From contig NW_026570230.1 of the NCBI RefSeq assembly GCF_019649055.1, positions 1,860,001 through 1,924,000 on the forward strand: a DNA stretch of 64,000 bases. Direction: 5' to 3'. Source of the stretch: Paramacrobiotus metropolitanus. Its lineage: Eukaryota > Tardigrada > Eutardigrada > Parachela > Macrobiotidae. A program made the position numbers and the translations under genes. Positions 52,023-63,316 of the stretch are shown here, in pieces; position 1 is the stretch's first letter, and every line of letters starts with the position of its first letter. The notes beneath the pieces are model-generated. The model was given only the letters and a program-made list of their open reading frames with translations. It was not told where the DNA came from and searched no databases.

Positions 52023-53682
52023 TGCAATGGCTTGCGTTAATACACCGTATTTCCCGTGGTATGGCAGCTTAATGCGTCGCTGCTCCATATTAAATGTGAC
52101 TGCTTTCCAGATCGTATCTTGAGTATCAGTGGGATTTGTAAAATTAGAATAAAACAAAGAATGTTTTAACCAGTAAGCTGCATTCAAGTGTAAGCACGGG
52201 CCTGAAGTCCAACACAACAGGGTCCCTCTGCTTGTCAGCAATGTGTCTACACTGTAGGGTAAAACTGGACACAAAGTGCCGGTGGATTTTCTTTATTGAT
52301 AAGGCCTTGATACTGACCTGGTGAGAGTAAGCCAACAAGAGATTACTTATGTAAACTGCAGCTACTGCCCAGTTATTTGCGGTTCTATTGTGCAATAGAT
52401 TACCGGAAGGTACATCACTTAATAACTGGTACGTTTTCAACAGCAATCGGATCTTTCGCAAACACAAAATTTAATACGTCTGCATAATAGCAGTTTCGAA
52501 AATTCTTGGCTTGGTTCGTATTATGCTAACTATAGTTTGTTATCATGGCGTCAACCGATACGCATGTTATAATTATTATTACTGGTCTGCTCTGCTTTAG
52601 ATATGTATTCCCAAAAACGAGTTACTCCTCATTTAACCTTCTGGTAGGGCTCCTGTTTTGCTTTTACTCCTACTATCTAAATAATCTTTTGCTGCTGCGT
52701 CTGACGTCCTGAGTTTTTTAGTATTAAACTCAGTCTTCAGATACTGTAATTACAGATAGAAACCGTGACGATCACTTTTGTAAACAAGATAAGGTCAAAC
52801 GCAACAGCCGCTCCGTTCCATTGCGGAAGGAGCGCTTTATTACGAGTTATCGATACATCCTGCAGGCTGCAAGGTAATGCAGTATCATCGAAGTCACCAT
52901 GGACGAAGTTATACATTACTGGTGAGTGATGACACTAGTAAGTAAGTGATTAAGATGCTGTGCGGTCCCGTAAGTCTGTGGTAACAATCGAGAGAAAGCA
53001 ACAGAGACAAGGTCATTTTTCAATTTGAAAAATTATTGTGCTTGCCTTCCTACTGACCTCATAGCGCATGATACGCAGGTCCATAGCGGCTTGTGCATGT
53101 GCGCTAACCTGACGTGATTTAAATAATAAATCTGGCATCTCAGTTTGCTAAAAGTCACGTTGTGGAATGCAGCCTGCAAGAAATTGCCGGAAATTATTTG
53201 ACTGCATGGCATGTTCCTTGTGTGACGTTCCTGTTTCTGGGCGTGTCGACTGGTATGTTTTACGGATTCAGAAGTCAAAGGCTCAAAGCGCTTAGAAAAA
53301 TTTATGAAATCAGCCGCAGTTACTGTAATAAAGTCCTTTAATTAAACATGAGCATGTGCGAGTACAAAGCCAAGCTGCCGCGCCGGCCGAGACAGAATCC
53401 ATATACACGCACATTCCCAAGAGGAAGGCCGAAAATATGAAGTATTTCCTCGATTGTGCAGGTTCTACAGTACGCACTTGGCAAGTCTAGCTTTATTAAT
53501 TTTGATGCTCATCAACGGATAAGGACATGTGAGAATGTCTGTTTACGGGCTTGGATAGTCGAAAATAAATCAGATGATAAATCTTTTGAACATACGCTTT
53601 CCGTACAAATTCCGCCTGGAACAGCAAGGACAGCATAAACGACTAAACGCGTATAACGAAAATTCAGTTTTTTAGGTTCGCG
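52023..53682. other. Spacer upstream of GPCR 10
   Basis: ORFs at 51996-52274, 52144-52467 and 53033-53278 (-) and 53456-53638 (+) show no domain that I recognise. No repeats beyond short AT runs. Confidence 0.3.
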
Positions 53683-54594
53683 ATGTCCTGGAACTGCACC
53701 ACAAATAGCGCCGCATTTCATAATACCACAGTGAATATTTCCATTCCAGCCAAATTGGTGAAACCATGGGGCGCCGTATATCTGTTTCTGTGCTTCAAAG
53801 GAGCCGTTGGCAATCTACTTATCGTATGTCTGACCCTGGCCAACCGAAAACTCCGCACCGGATGCGGCTTGCTAATCGCACACTGCCTCCTGACTTATAC
53901 AATACTATGTGGTTTCAGTTTTCCCATTGTTGGCACTAGTGTTTACCGCAAACTTGTATACGACTGGCAAATGGACCCTAAACACTGCAAACTGTTCCAG
54001 TGGATACAGATGGGAGCGCGGTTCGCTTCCCACTGGTTTGACCTTTATATCGCTATCAACCGGATAGTGGCGCTGATCTTTCCGCATCATTATCGTAGAT
54101 TTTCCCGTAAAACTGTCCAGGGTTTTGTTGTGGCATTCATATGGATAGGAGCTTTTGGAACTTCCCTTTTGGGCTGGTTTGATTGGGCTTTGACATTTGT
54201 AATGATCCCATTAGGAACATGTGCTTGTATACCAAAAGGACACTTTGGAATGATACTATACACGATTGTTTTCTATCTGCCAAGTGTGATCACGGCTGGG
54301 TTATACATCTCGATTTATCTTAAGATTCTTACGAGGCGACACCAAACCGAACCTGAAAGAGGAATCCACGAAAATCAGCAAAGTATACGCCAGAAGCGGA
54401 TGGTTACCACCAATATGATGTGTGTCTCATTTGTATTTGCTGGCGGGTGTTCAGTTATTTTACCGGTGCTGGCTGCCATCGTTCACGTTGACGAAGACGA
54501 TGTTCGTTATCCGCTAATGGTAATGTGGATGGGTGCCGCTCAGCTGCTTGGATATACTGTCAATCCTGTAAGCAAAAGCAAAGCTATAAGATAA
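53683..54594 (+). CDS. Rhodopsin-like GPCR 10 (second subfamily, plus strand, tail exon not found)
   Basis: One long exon of 295 codons, 53683-54567, ends LLGYTVNP at a GTAAGC donor, as in GPCRs 8 and 9. If unspliced, reading continues eight codons to a stop at 54,594. N-terminal glycosylation sites (MSWNCTTNSAAFHNTTVNIS), TM1 FKGAVGNLLIVCLTLANR, TM3 end YIAINRIVALIFPHHYRRF, TM6 TTNMMCVSFVFAGGCSVILP. All seven segments are open, without frame defects. No exon encoding the CFAMK.DYR tail was seen in the next 1.3 kb, so the tail is lost, strongly diverged, or the receptor ends at TM7. It is the only GPCR in the window on the plus strand. Confidence 0.8.
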   Translation: MSWNCTTNSAAFHNTTVNISIPAKLVKPWGAVYLFLCFKGAVGNLLIVCLTLANRKLRTGCGLLIAHCLLTYTILCGFSFPIVGTSVYRKLVYDWQMDPKHCKLFQWIQMGARFASHWFDLYIAINRIVALIFPHHYRRFSRKTVQGFVVAFIWIGAFGTSLLGWFDWALTFVMIPLGTCACIPKGHFGMILYTIVFYLPSVITAGLYISIYLKILTRRHQTEPERGIHENQQSIRQKRMVTTNMMCVSFVFAGGCSVILPVLAAIVHVDEDDVRYPLMVMWMGAAQLLGYTVNPVSKSKAIR

Positions 54595-55893
54595 AGTTTA
54601 AGGTCAAGTTCTTCGGAACATTTCGCGAGACGTTATACGAGAAAGCGCGAGAAATACGCTTGCATATAAATGAATGTGCAAGGAAAACTCCAGTCTTTTT
54701 CGCCGACGAATTTGTTGTACTCGTAGACTGTGGTTAGTTTTTGATCCATTTAGCACTTAACAAGTAACTTGCTCGTAATGTTTTCCCCATTTTTGACAGC
54801 AGGCGCTCCAGCGCTCGTAGTCGGTTGAAGTGGCGTAATGATTGATCCTGTTTTTTTCCCAGATAATTTGTTTCCTGATGAATCCTCGCTACCGCCTTGC
54901 ACTGCGGCAAGCGACACTGGCCATGCTTCTGATTCGAACTTCCACAGTCCACTGAAGGAAATATCTCTAGCGCTCCTAAATGCCCCTACCTGCGTGTGGA
55001 ATTTATGGAAATCAAAATACCAGCAGTGCTGTACCATCTGTAAACTGAGACTACATCCTGTAATTAAAGTACTGCAGTTTGAGGAAGTCCTTCGCCTCCC
55101 ATTAGATTTTGGAACAAATATTTCCAGTTGCCAGACGCATGTTTCTCCATCAATACTGTGAAAATGCCGAACATAATATTAGATTACCATTTACCAGTCA
55201 GCTGCAATTTTATAAATATAAGTATCATAAATATAGATATATATACATATATGTACCCGTACCCTGTATGCAAAAATCTTTCTGCGCGCCGCTTAGGTTT
55301 TGACATTGTTAAAATAATTACTGTGATGTTAGGACAGCCTTTAATAAGCAACAGCCATCAAATCATAAAAAACGCAAAACAGGCACACTAACTTGTAAGT
55401 ACTTGACAGTTAAAACTTAAACATTAAAAAGCAACCAAAACCTATATCCATCCGCGGGTTAAAACTTAAAAGGTAAAGTACTTGAGACTTCAAAAGCATT
55501 TCCCTTAATGACAGCCAAATTGAAATGTTGCTTGATAAAACCAGTTGAATGCGCCTCTCCAGTTAATTCACGAATTTTGCGGCCCATAAAGTAATTTTAT
55601 TAATATTTTAATAAAGAAGCCGGGAAATGAGTATGAATTCTGCGTGCCCGGTTGTACCCGTATTGCGTAATATTGTCGTACAATTGTACAGCAGCTTGCC
55701 ACATACGGTGCGGTACGCCGTACGGCCCGTACCGTACTGTACCGTCCGGGTACGGTCCAGTTTTTTTTCCTTCTAATCTACCAACGGATAAAATTTCAAT
55801 GCTTTTTTGCCTTTTTCGTTCGAACTTTGTCCAAGAGGATTGTGAGTCTGCGCTCGTAAAATCCCGGCAGTATCACTTATTAATGTCTGAAGC
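54595..55893. other. Spacer between GPCR 10 and BTB-BACK-MATH gene 1
   Basis: It contains an AT-rich microsatellite-like stretch (about 55,205-55,255) and a cluster of CCGTAC/GTACGG motifs in both orientations (about 55,705-55,760). A 107-codon ORF at 54838-55161 has no recognised similarity. Confidence 0.35.
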
Positions 55894-58288
55894 ATGTCTA
55901 AAAGTTCAGCAGAATCCTCCAAGCAGGATAACCGCGGTGACATCGGGAAGATCGCGGAGTGTCTGAGACACATGCTAGCCTGTGGCGAATCGAGCGATGT
56001 ACAGTTCGCAGCGGGACGTCAATATGGCGCAGTGCAGATGTTTTCTGCTCACAGGTGCTTAGCTCTACTGATCTGCTCTGTCTTCGACTGTTCGCAGTTT
56101 GGTGGAAGGGAGTTTTATGTAATCTGTTCTGATTGATGCGGTCGTTGTTGTTTGTGCAGACTCATCATGGGAGCCCGTAGTTTTGTGTTCCACACCATGT
56201 TCTACGGAAGCATACCAGAGGACTGCTCAGTTCCCCTTGATATTCCCGATATCCATCCTGACGCCTTCGCTAATATGCTGAGGTCGGTTTGCTCTTTGGC
56301 AGCATTTCCAGGCATACTGCTACATGTTCAGGATTGCGCACAGTGAATCGGTTTACTGGTTGTAGCTTCATCTACACGGACACCGTGGAGAATCTCAACA
56401 GCGATAACGTGTTCCACACACTGAGTTGCGCTGACAAATATGATTTGTCATCGCTGGTTGGTCTGTGCACCCGCTTTATCGTGAACGGCCTCAACATGGA
56501 CAGCTGTCTAGAAATTTTGGAGAAGGTTAGTTTCCTAAGCTGCTCCCGTTTGTCGTATAAATACTCCAATGTTTTTTTTCAAGATAAATTATTTTCTTGT
56601 GTAGGCTAACCGTCATACATGCGAATCGCCCAGTGTCACGGAAGAGTGTTTGCGTCTGATTGATGAATCCAGGGAGCATGTCTGGCAATCCGATTATTTC
56701 TCTGCCATCAGACAGGAGACGTTACTGATGATTCTCCAACGAGAGACGTTAGCCGCCGAAGAGCAGATCATCTATTCGTCTGTTGAAAAGTAAGGAAAGC
56801 AAAGCACCGTATTCTCGACTTGGCAAATTGGTCAGAGTTATTACAGTTGTACTATGGGCTACTACCACAGAGAAATTAACCGCATTCCACTAGGAATGAA
56901 GCGTAAAGCGTGGTAGGAAAAGCGAGAAAACGGTGCTCTATGGAATTACTATAATGATTTATTTCTCGCTTTTTCTGCTACACTTAATCTCTGCTAGAAA
57001 TGCTACAGTAGCGTATAAAGGGTAATAGAAATGAAAATGTGAAGTAATAATTTTGCTGTATGCATTCTGAAACTGTGAGCTGACACTGTACTGTAGTGTA
57101 TATGAGAAGTTTTACGTACGCATCCGTCTCTTTTTAGGATGCTACGTAGACAAGACACTGAATTCTTGAACCGAAAGTCCGTAAATTTTCTGCTAAGTTG
57201 TTTGCCTTGGCTGGTAATATTGAAAGTTTTCTGGTTGACAGGTGGGCTGTGAACGCGTGCATTCAGAATTCTCGGGATGCGTCTGCCGTTAATCGGCGTG
57301 CAATGCTGGGCCCGGCACTGTATCTCGTCCGCTTCCCACTTTTAACCAATGAGCAGCTGATGGCTGGCCCAGCTAAGGTACGAGTACACGTAATTTACAA
57401 TGTTTTTGGTGACTGATGACCATCGCTTGCCTAGTTTGAAGCTACAATTTAGCCAGTGCTTGCAGAAGTACCAATACTATGTGTACGAAATGTGGGATTT
57501 TTTTCAGACTGGTTTGTTACTGCAGTCGGAGCTATGGGACATCTTCCGCTACAAGCATGACACCGTAAAGCCACCGATTCCATTCATTGGGGAGCCCCGA
57601 CAAAGTTAGCGCGCGTTCACGGCTGCGACGAAAAATGCAGTCTGTGTTGCAGTCATCGCTTTGGCCTTTCTAGTACATGCCATTTACTATACGATTCCGG
57701 ATGTGAGGTTGCTGCCGGAGAACACTATGTACAGTAATCCTGTAACCATCCGAAAGCTGCAATGGTGAGAAAGCAGACATCATGAAGCAGAAACCCAGCA
57801 ACGCTTGACATCATTGATATGCATCGTTTTGCAGGAAGATAAGGATTAAGAAAAATGACGATGACTCAACCTTTCTCGGCTTCTATCTGCGTTGTGATTA
57901 TTACCCGAAATCGACTCCGTGGACGTGCCGGGTTAGGGCAGAGCTACGTCTGCTGCCATGGAAAGCGGGAACTGCACCTGTCAAGAGAGGTATGCTTAAA
58001 TACATGGTTATTGAAACCTGAGACAACCCATGATTGTAACCTTCGGAAAGGTACTCTGAACCTTTCTAGAGATTTGCCATCAGTACAGCAATCAGGACCA
58101 TATTTTGGGATTCCCGAAATATATCTCTATGAAGGTGAGGGTTTTTCGTGTGTTTTGAGTTACACATTGCTCACCTATGCTGATATTTTCAGGAATTACT
58201 GGACCCCACGAAAGGCTACGTCAGCCCTATTGATTTCTCCGTGAGACTGCAAATCCGAGTGGCTGTTGAACCTCCCTCTGGAATTTAG
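55894..58288 (+). CDS. BTB-BACK-MATH protein 1
   Basis: Probable Cullin-3 adaptor. Ten exons with agreeing phases: 55894-56054, 56160-56282, 56366-56525, 56605-56789, 57242-57377, 57508-57604, 57653-57764, 57835-57989, 58070-58134, 58193-58288; 429 aa. BTB ~20-135 (LACGESSDVQFAAGRQYGAV, AHR|LIMGARSFVFHTMFYGSI, FIYTDTVENLNSDNVFHTLS). BACK ~135-270 (CLRLIDESREHVWQSDYFSA, LQRETLAAEEQIIYSSVEKW, LLQSELWDIFRYKH). Then a hydrophobic stretch (LAFLVHAIYYT), and a C-terminal MATH-like domain ~300-420 (TIRKLQWKIRI, FLGFYLRCDYYPKSTPWTC, HILGFPKYISM, LLDPTKGYV). Reading past exon 6 meets TAG; the GTTAGC donor inside that codon and an identical layout in copy 2 show that splicing removes it. The BTB part resembles BTBD6-type proteins. 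Intact. Confidence 0.87.
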
Positions 58289-59124
58289 TGATACAGTGTG
58301 CGTTGGTGTCGAGGAAATGTGGCGCATTTAATGGATAAAAAATTGTCTTTGGTTTTAACGATAAGTTTGTAGTTTACTCGTACGTACATTGAATACAGTT
58401 TATGTATGCGATCTAACGCAGACTTTTGCCAGATCCCTTTTTTGAAGTTTGACCGTTTACATTGAATAATGCTGTAGTTTATTTATCCGATCCGACGCAG
58501 ACTTGTTTCTGTTAACAAATCGAAAGGAGCCCTTTTTTGAAGTTTGAAATTGCATATTAAAACATTAAAACAAGAATTTTACAATGTGCTCAAATTGCGT
58601 TTCGGAACCAATGACGTACGTAGGTGATTATCCACTTTTGACAGACAGGGTCGGGGAGGACATACTTTGAAAGTTAATAATACTAAATTTCCACGCAACT
58701 GACTGGTGAGATACGCTGACTGTCGATATTTGCGCAACAGAAGTATTTCAGTTCACCCTTTAACAACAGTGTAATTTCCTGCATTCCTACGTATGCAAGA
58801 GTAACAGTCCTACATCCACAATACAAACAAAATATACCATGTATTTCACAAACCCTGTTAATTGTTATCATGGCACTGATGATAATATTCCACTCCAACT
58901 TTTGTGGTCACAATTTTAGTTGTCAAAATGCCACTATTGGAAGTATGTATAACATATAATGCGGATCGCGACAGTTGAGTGCAGTACTAGAATGAGATCA
59001 AATTTTAATTTCTTTAACGTTAAGAACGTTAACTATGTAGTACTGTAGTAAGTTTGAAAGTGATTTCGCTGTTAAATTAACTGCATTAAAAAAAGCTAGC
59101 AACAGGATAGTTTGCAACGTCCTT
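58289..59124. other. Spacer within duplicated unit 1
   Basis: Homologous by eye to 62,406-63,316 (GATAAAAAATTGTCTTTGG near both starts, ACAGAAGTATTTC further on). It also has an internal duplication: an ACGCAGACTT...CTTTTTTGAAGTTTGA segment occurs twice between 58,415 and 58,550. Confidence 0.5.
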
Positions 59125-59640
59125 ATGGATGTCGGCTGTATTCGACATAAGCTGTTGCAGTCCACTGTTGACCTTACCGCGCATCGGTGGATTGTTCTAC
59201 GTGCAAAAGGTCAATCCAGTCGACAAAGCTGGCTTCCCGGGTGATGTGGTAACGGCATTCAAAGCCCGAAAGCATAACCTACGCGAACCATTTTTCGAAT
59301 TACAGTATGGAACTGCTGTGCAGTCGTCATTATAATGTGCTGTGTGGGCAAAAGTGTGTACAAAGCGCAAGTAGAGATGCGTACCGAGGATCCGATCAGA
59401 AACAAAACTTATCCGGCTGCGTTATCGTATTTTGCGTGGTAATTTGGTACATTGGTACGATATCGTACTGTATCTATCTTCGTGTTCAGTTGGTTTACCG
59501 TTCGCGCTGTTCGGGCCTACTCGTGCAGTTGTTTGTTGAATGGGAAAATTTTGCTCTCAAAAGATCTCTAATTTTGCCATACCAGTATACGGCATTCTAA
59601 TTTTCAGCAAGGCAATGAAATTTCACGGTCTTTTCTATAC
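59125..59640 (+). pseudogene. Decayed gustatory-receptor-like gene (first exon part)
   Basis: Close to the intact receptor at 63,317 over about 500 bases: it starts ATGGATGTC, then CAATCCAGTCGACAAAG, CATTCAAAGCCCGAAAGCAT, CTTATCCGGCTGCGTTA and AAATTTCACGGTCTTTTCTA. Several indels break the frame within the first 15 codons and again after about 65. Similarity ends near 59,640, where the upstream sequence of the next BTB gene begins. Confidence 0.85.
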
Positions 59641-59665
59641 GAGTACTTATAGATATTTAAAGTAC

Positions 59666-59736
59666 AGTACTGTACAGTACTCGTATCATACAGCAGCACA
59701 CTTTTGCCACTTTGCCTTTGCCTCGTATACCATGCA
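59666..59736. repeat. 71-bp repeat, copy B, with 16-bp palindrome
   Basis: Identical to 42146-42216, about 17.5 kb away. It lies upstream of BTB-BACK-MATH copy 2; the equivalent position upstream of copy 1 does not carry it. Confidence 0.85.
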
Positions 59737-59884
59737 GTACGTAGTTTCAGATTGAATCAGTTTTGTAGAAAAACATGGGTAGTTTTTATTGCTTGTGCAA
59801 TTTGTCCGAACTCTTCTGCCCAAGACGGTCGTGAACCTGCGCTCGTAAAAATTTCTGACTTATTCAACTTCTAAAGACTGAAGC

Positions 59885-62405
59885 ATGTCTAAAAGTTCAG
59901 CAGAATCGTCCAAACAAGATAATCGTGGTGATGTCTGGAAGATTGCTGAGTGTCTGAAACAGATGTTAGCCTGTGGCGAATCGAGTGATGTGCAGTTCGC
60001 TGTCGGACGTCAGTATGGCGCAGTGCGGATATTTCGAGCTCACAGGTGCTTTGCTTCTAGTTTGAGTGTTCGCAGCTGGTGAAAGGAAGTTCTTTGTAAT
60101 GTGGTCTGATGGATGCATTCGTTATTGTTTGTGCAGACTCATCATGGGAGCCCGTAGTTTTGTGTTCCACACCATGTTCTGCGGAAGCATACCAGAGGAC
60201 TGCTCTGCTCCCATTGATATCCCGGATATCCACCCTGACGCTTTCGCTAATATGCTGAGGTCTGTGTGCTCTTTGGCAACATTTCCAGGCATACTGCTAC
60301 ATGTTCAGGATTGCATACAGTGAATCGGTTTACTGGTTGTAGCTTTATCTACACGGACACCGTGGAGAATCTCAACAGCGATAACGTGTTCCACACGTTG
60401 AGCTGCGCTGACAAATATGACTTATCCTCGCTGGTTGGTGTGTGCACCCGCTTTATCGTGAATGATCTCGACATGGACAGCTGCCTGTAAATTTTGGAGA
60501 AGGTTGGTGTCCTTGGCTGCTTCAATTTGTCGTACACTCAGCTTTTTTTCTCGTTAGTTATTTATTCTCCTGTGTAGGCTATTGGTTGTGAATGCGCATC
60601 GCCCAGCGTCATGGAGGAGTGTTTGCGTCTGATTGATGAATCCATGGAGCATGTCTGGCTGTCAGATTATTTCTCTGCCATCAAACAGGAGACCTTACTA
60701 ATGATTCTACAGCGAGAGACGTTGGCCGCCGATGAGCAGACCATCTATTGTTCGGTTGAAAAGTAAGGACGGCCTCTTGGTAGTGGCAGGAGTTGTACCA
60801 TCAGTGCATTACTACCATGCGCCACTACTGCAGAGAAATAAAGCCTATACAATTTCTGTACAAATAAGGAACGAAATAAGCAGAAAAAGGAGAAATAAAG
60901 CGCACTGTAAAAGTTGCTACAATGATTTATTTCCCGCTTTTGCTACTACTTGTACGCTTAATTTTCTACTTGAAACTGACTGGTGAGCGAATAAGCAGTA
61001 AGGCCTCGTCCCGAATCCAAAGCGAATCTCGTTATGGTACGGTTGCTCAACCACACGAGGTGGCTGTTTGCAGTGGCCACGCCTACAGATACGGTACGCG
61101 AAGCCACCTCGCGAGGTGGAGTTGCTGTATCGCAACGAGATTCGCTTCGAATTCGGGACAAGGCCTAAGAGAAATGATGTGTGCACAGTGCACACTGATA
61201 TTTTGCAATCACTCGTTTTAAGGTGCTTCGAAGACAAGACACTAATTTATTGATCCGGAAGTCCGTAGGAATTTTTTACTAATTTGTGCCCTGACTGGTA
61301 ATATGGAAAGGTCTTGTTGTTGACAGGTGGGCTGTGAACGCGTGCAATAAGCGTTCTCCGGAGTCGTCTGCTTCTAATCGGCGTAAAATGCTGGGACCGG
61401 CTCTGTATCTCGTCCGATTCCCGCTCTTAATTAATGAGCAGCTCATGGCTGGCCCTGCTAAGGTAACCGTGTTGCAAAGTATTTTTGGTGATCAATAAAA
61501 CGCTTGCCTGGCTTGAAAGCAGAATAGCCGCCTACTTCTCGCAGTGATACAATAAGTTTACTTCAGTATTAAAAGTAACGTAATATTATCATCATTAGTA
61601 TAATCTAACGTGGCGTGGGATGGTTTTGTCAGACTGGTTTGTTACTTGAATCGGAGCTATGGGACATCTTCCGCTACAAGCACGACGCGGTCAAGCCGCA
61701 AATTCTGTTCCTTGCAGAGCCCCGAAAAAGTTAGGGTGTTCACGTTGTCGATAAAAGTGTAGGGTAGGCTTTCTTGTAGTATTTGTCTTGGCATTTGTAG
61801 TACGTGTCATTTACTATACGGCTCCGGATGCAAGGGTACTGCCAGGGACTATTTACAGCGATCCCATAACCATCGGAAAGCTGCGCTGGTGAGGAAGTTC
61901 TCGTAGCTAGAACTTGAAAAATCGATGAACGCCGTTGGGATACATGGTTTTGCAGGAAGATGCTTGTCAAGAAAAATGACCGTGAATCTGCTTTTCTCGG
62001 CTTTTACCTGCGTTGCGCTGACTATCCGAAGTCGACTCCTTGGACGTGCCGGGCTGAGGCAGAGCTATGCCTGCTGCCATGGAAAACGGGAACTGCAGCA
62101 ATTAAGAAGAGTATGCTTGCTTGTACCCATGATTGTAATATTCGTAAAACGTAGCTTGTACTCTTCAACGTTTTAGAGATTTCCCATTTGTACACCAAGG
62201 AACACCATGGCTGGGGATTCCCGGAATATATCTCTATGGAGGCGAGTTTCATGTTAAAAGTCTGGGTTACGTCATACATGTTGTTCACGTAAGTTTGTCT
62301 TCTCAGGAGTTACTGGATCCGTCGAAAGGCTACGTCAATCCCACGGATTTTTCATTGAAGCTGCAGATCCATGTGGCTGCTGAACCTCCTACTGGAATCG
62401 AGTGA
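59885..62405 (+). pseudogene. BTB-BACK-MATH copy 2, early stop in exon 3
   Basis: Tandem duplicate of the gene at 55,894 with the same ten-exon layout: 59885-60045, 60137-60259, 60343-60502, 60578-60762, 61327-61462, 61633-61729, 61780-61888, 61956-62110, the MATH exon ending about 62242, and 62307-62405. Exon lengths equal those of copy 1 except exon 7 (three bases shorter) and exon 10 (three longer). Exon 3 has TAA where copy 1 has GAA (after MDSCL, 60,488), which truncates the protein after the BTB fold, before BACK. The donor after exon 9 is GC (GCGAGT) instead of GT. All remaining exons are open and conserved, so the decay is recent, or a BTB-only protein is made. A foldback element sits in intron 4. 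Confidence 0.82.
61001..61166. mobile_element. Foldback (inverted-repeat) element in intron 4 of BTB-BACK-MATH copy 2
   Basis: About 166 bp bounded by AGGCCT. The left arm at 61001-61065 pairs with the right arm at ~61102-61166 (CGTCCCGAAT / ATTCGGGACA, AGCGAATCTCGTT / AACGAGATTCGCT, CGAGGTGGCT / AGCCACCTCG) over ~65 bp at roughly 80-85%. It is absent from the same intron of copy 1, so it inserted after the duplication. No coding capacity. Confidence 0.8.
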
Positions 62406-63316
62406 TAAAGTGCGCGTGTAAACCTGTTGACGAACTGTCACATATTGAGTGATAAAAAATTGTCTTTGGTTTAAATTTATAGTTTATATCGTTTGCTGAC
62501 AGATTATAATCGTTTCCGCACCTTGTGGAATTTTGTGAGTTTTTATTGCCACATTCTCGGTGATCCCGGAGCTTGTCAGCTAAATAGATGGGAGTTTTGG
62601 TCTCCTAGCAGATGGAATGTTTTCCGGTTTTATAGTGAAAGAGTTTTATTTTTTTATAGATTATCGGCACAGTACCGTTGGTACAACTGTAGGCCGTTTG
62701 CTTTTTCATTTGGCTACGAGTGTGCGATCTGACGCAGACATTTTCTATGGGTAGTTATTAAATCGATGTATTTTCTACAAGGAAAGCAGCACTTTTTGGA
62801 GTTTAGCAATACATTTTAAAGCAGGGATTCACACTGTGCTGAAATTGCTTTTCGGAACCAGCTACATCCTTAATTGTACTTAATCACTGTTTACCCACTT
62901 TCGACAGACATGTTCGGAGCGCAGTCGCTGAAAAGTAAACATATTAAACCGTTAAATAAGGTTTCCCAGACACCTGAGATGGGCTGACAGCCGATAGTTT
63001 GCGCCACAGAAGTATTTCCTTTCTTTGCCCGCGCCTTTGAACCGCGGTGTAATTTCCTGCGTCGCGAGTATAAGTTTCCTACATCCCAATACAAATACAC
63101 CAATTGTTCAAATGCCACTACGTACAGTACAGCATGTCACTTGTCGTGAAACGGATCGCGATGATTGAGTGCAGTATGAGATGCTTCGTTCACGTTAACA
63201 AAGTTAACAGTAGGTTTGTAACTAACGTACGGTACAATTGGTCTTGCTGTTAATTCACCCCTGCTTTGAAAAAAAGGTAACAGCAGTAGAAGTATAGTAG
63301 TGAAACTTCCTTTGCA
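62406..63316. other. Spacer within duplicated unit 2
   Basis: Second copy of the spacer at 58,289-59,124. It leads into the receptor gene at 63,317 and should contain its promoter. No separate gene seen. Confidence 0.45.

Noticed and set aside
54838-55161. 107-codon ORF as a possible tail exon or gene after GPCR 10
   Set aside because: It does not contain the CFAMK.DYR pattern and has no known domain.
57605-57609. TAG stop ending the BTB-BACK part as a separate protein
   Set aside because: A GTTAGC donor overlaps the codon, a 48-bp intron restores frame into the MATH part, and copy 2 has the same arrangement.
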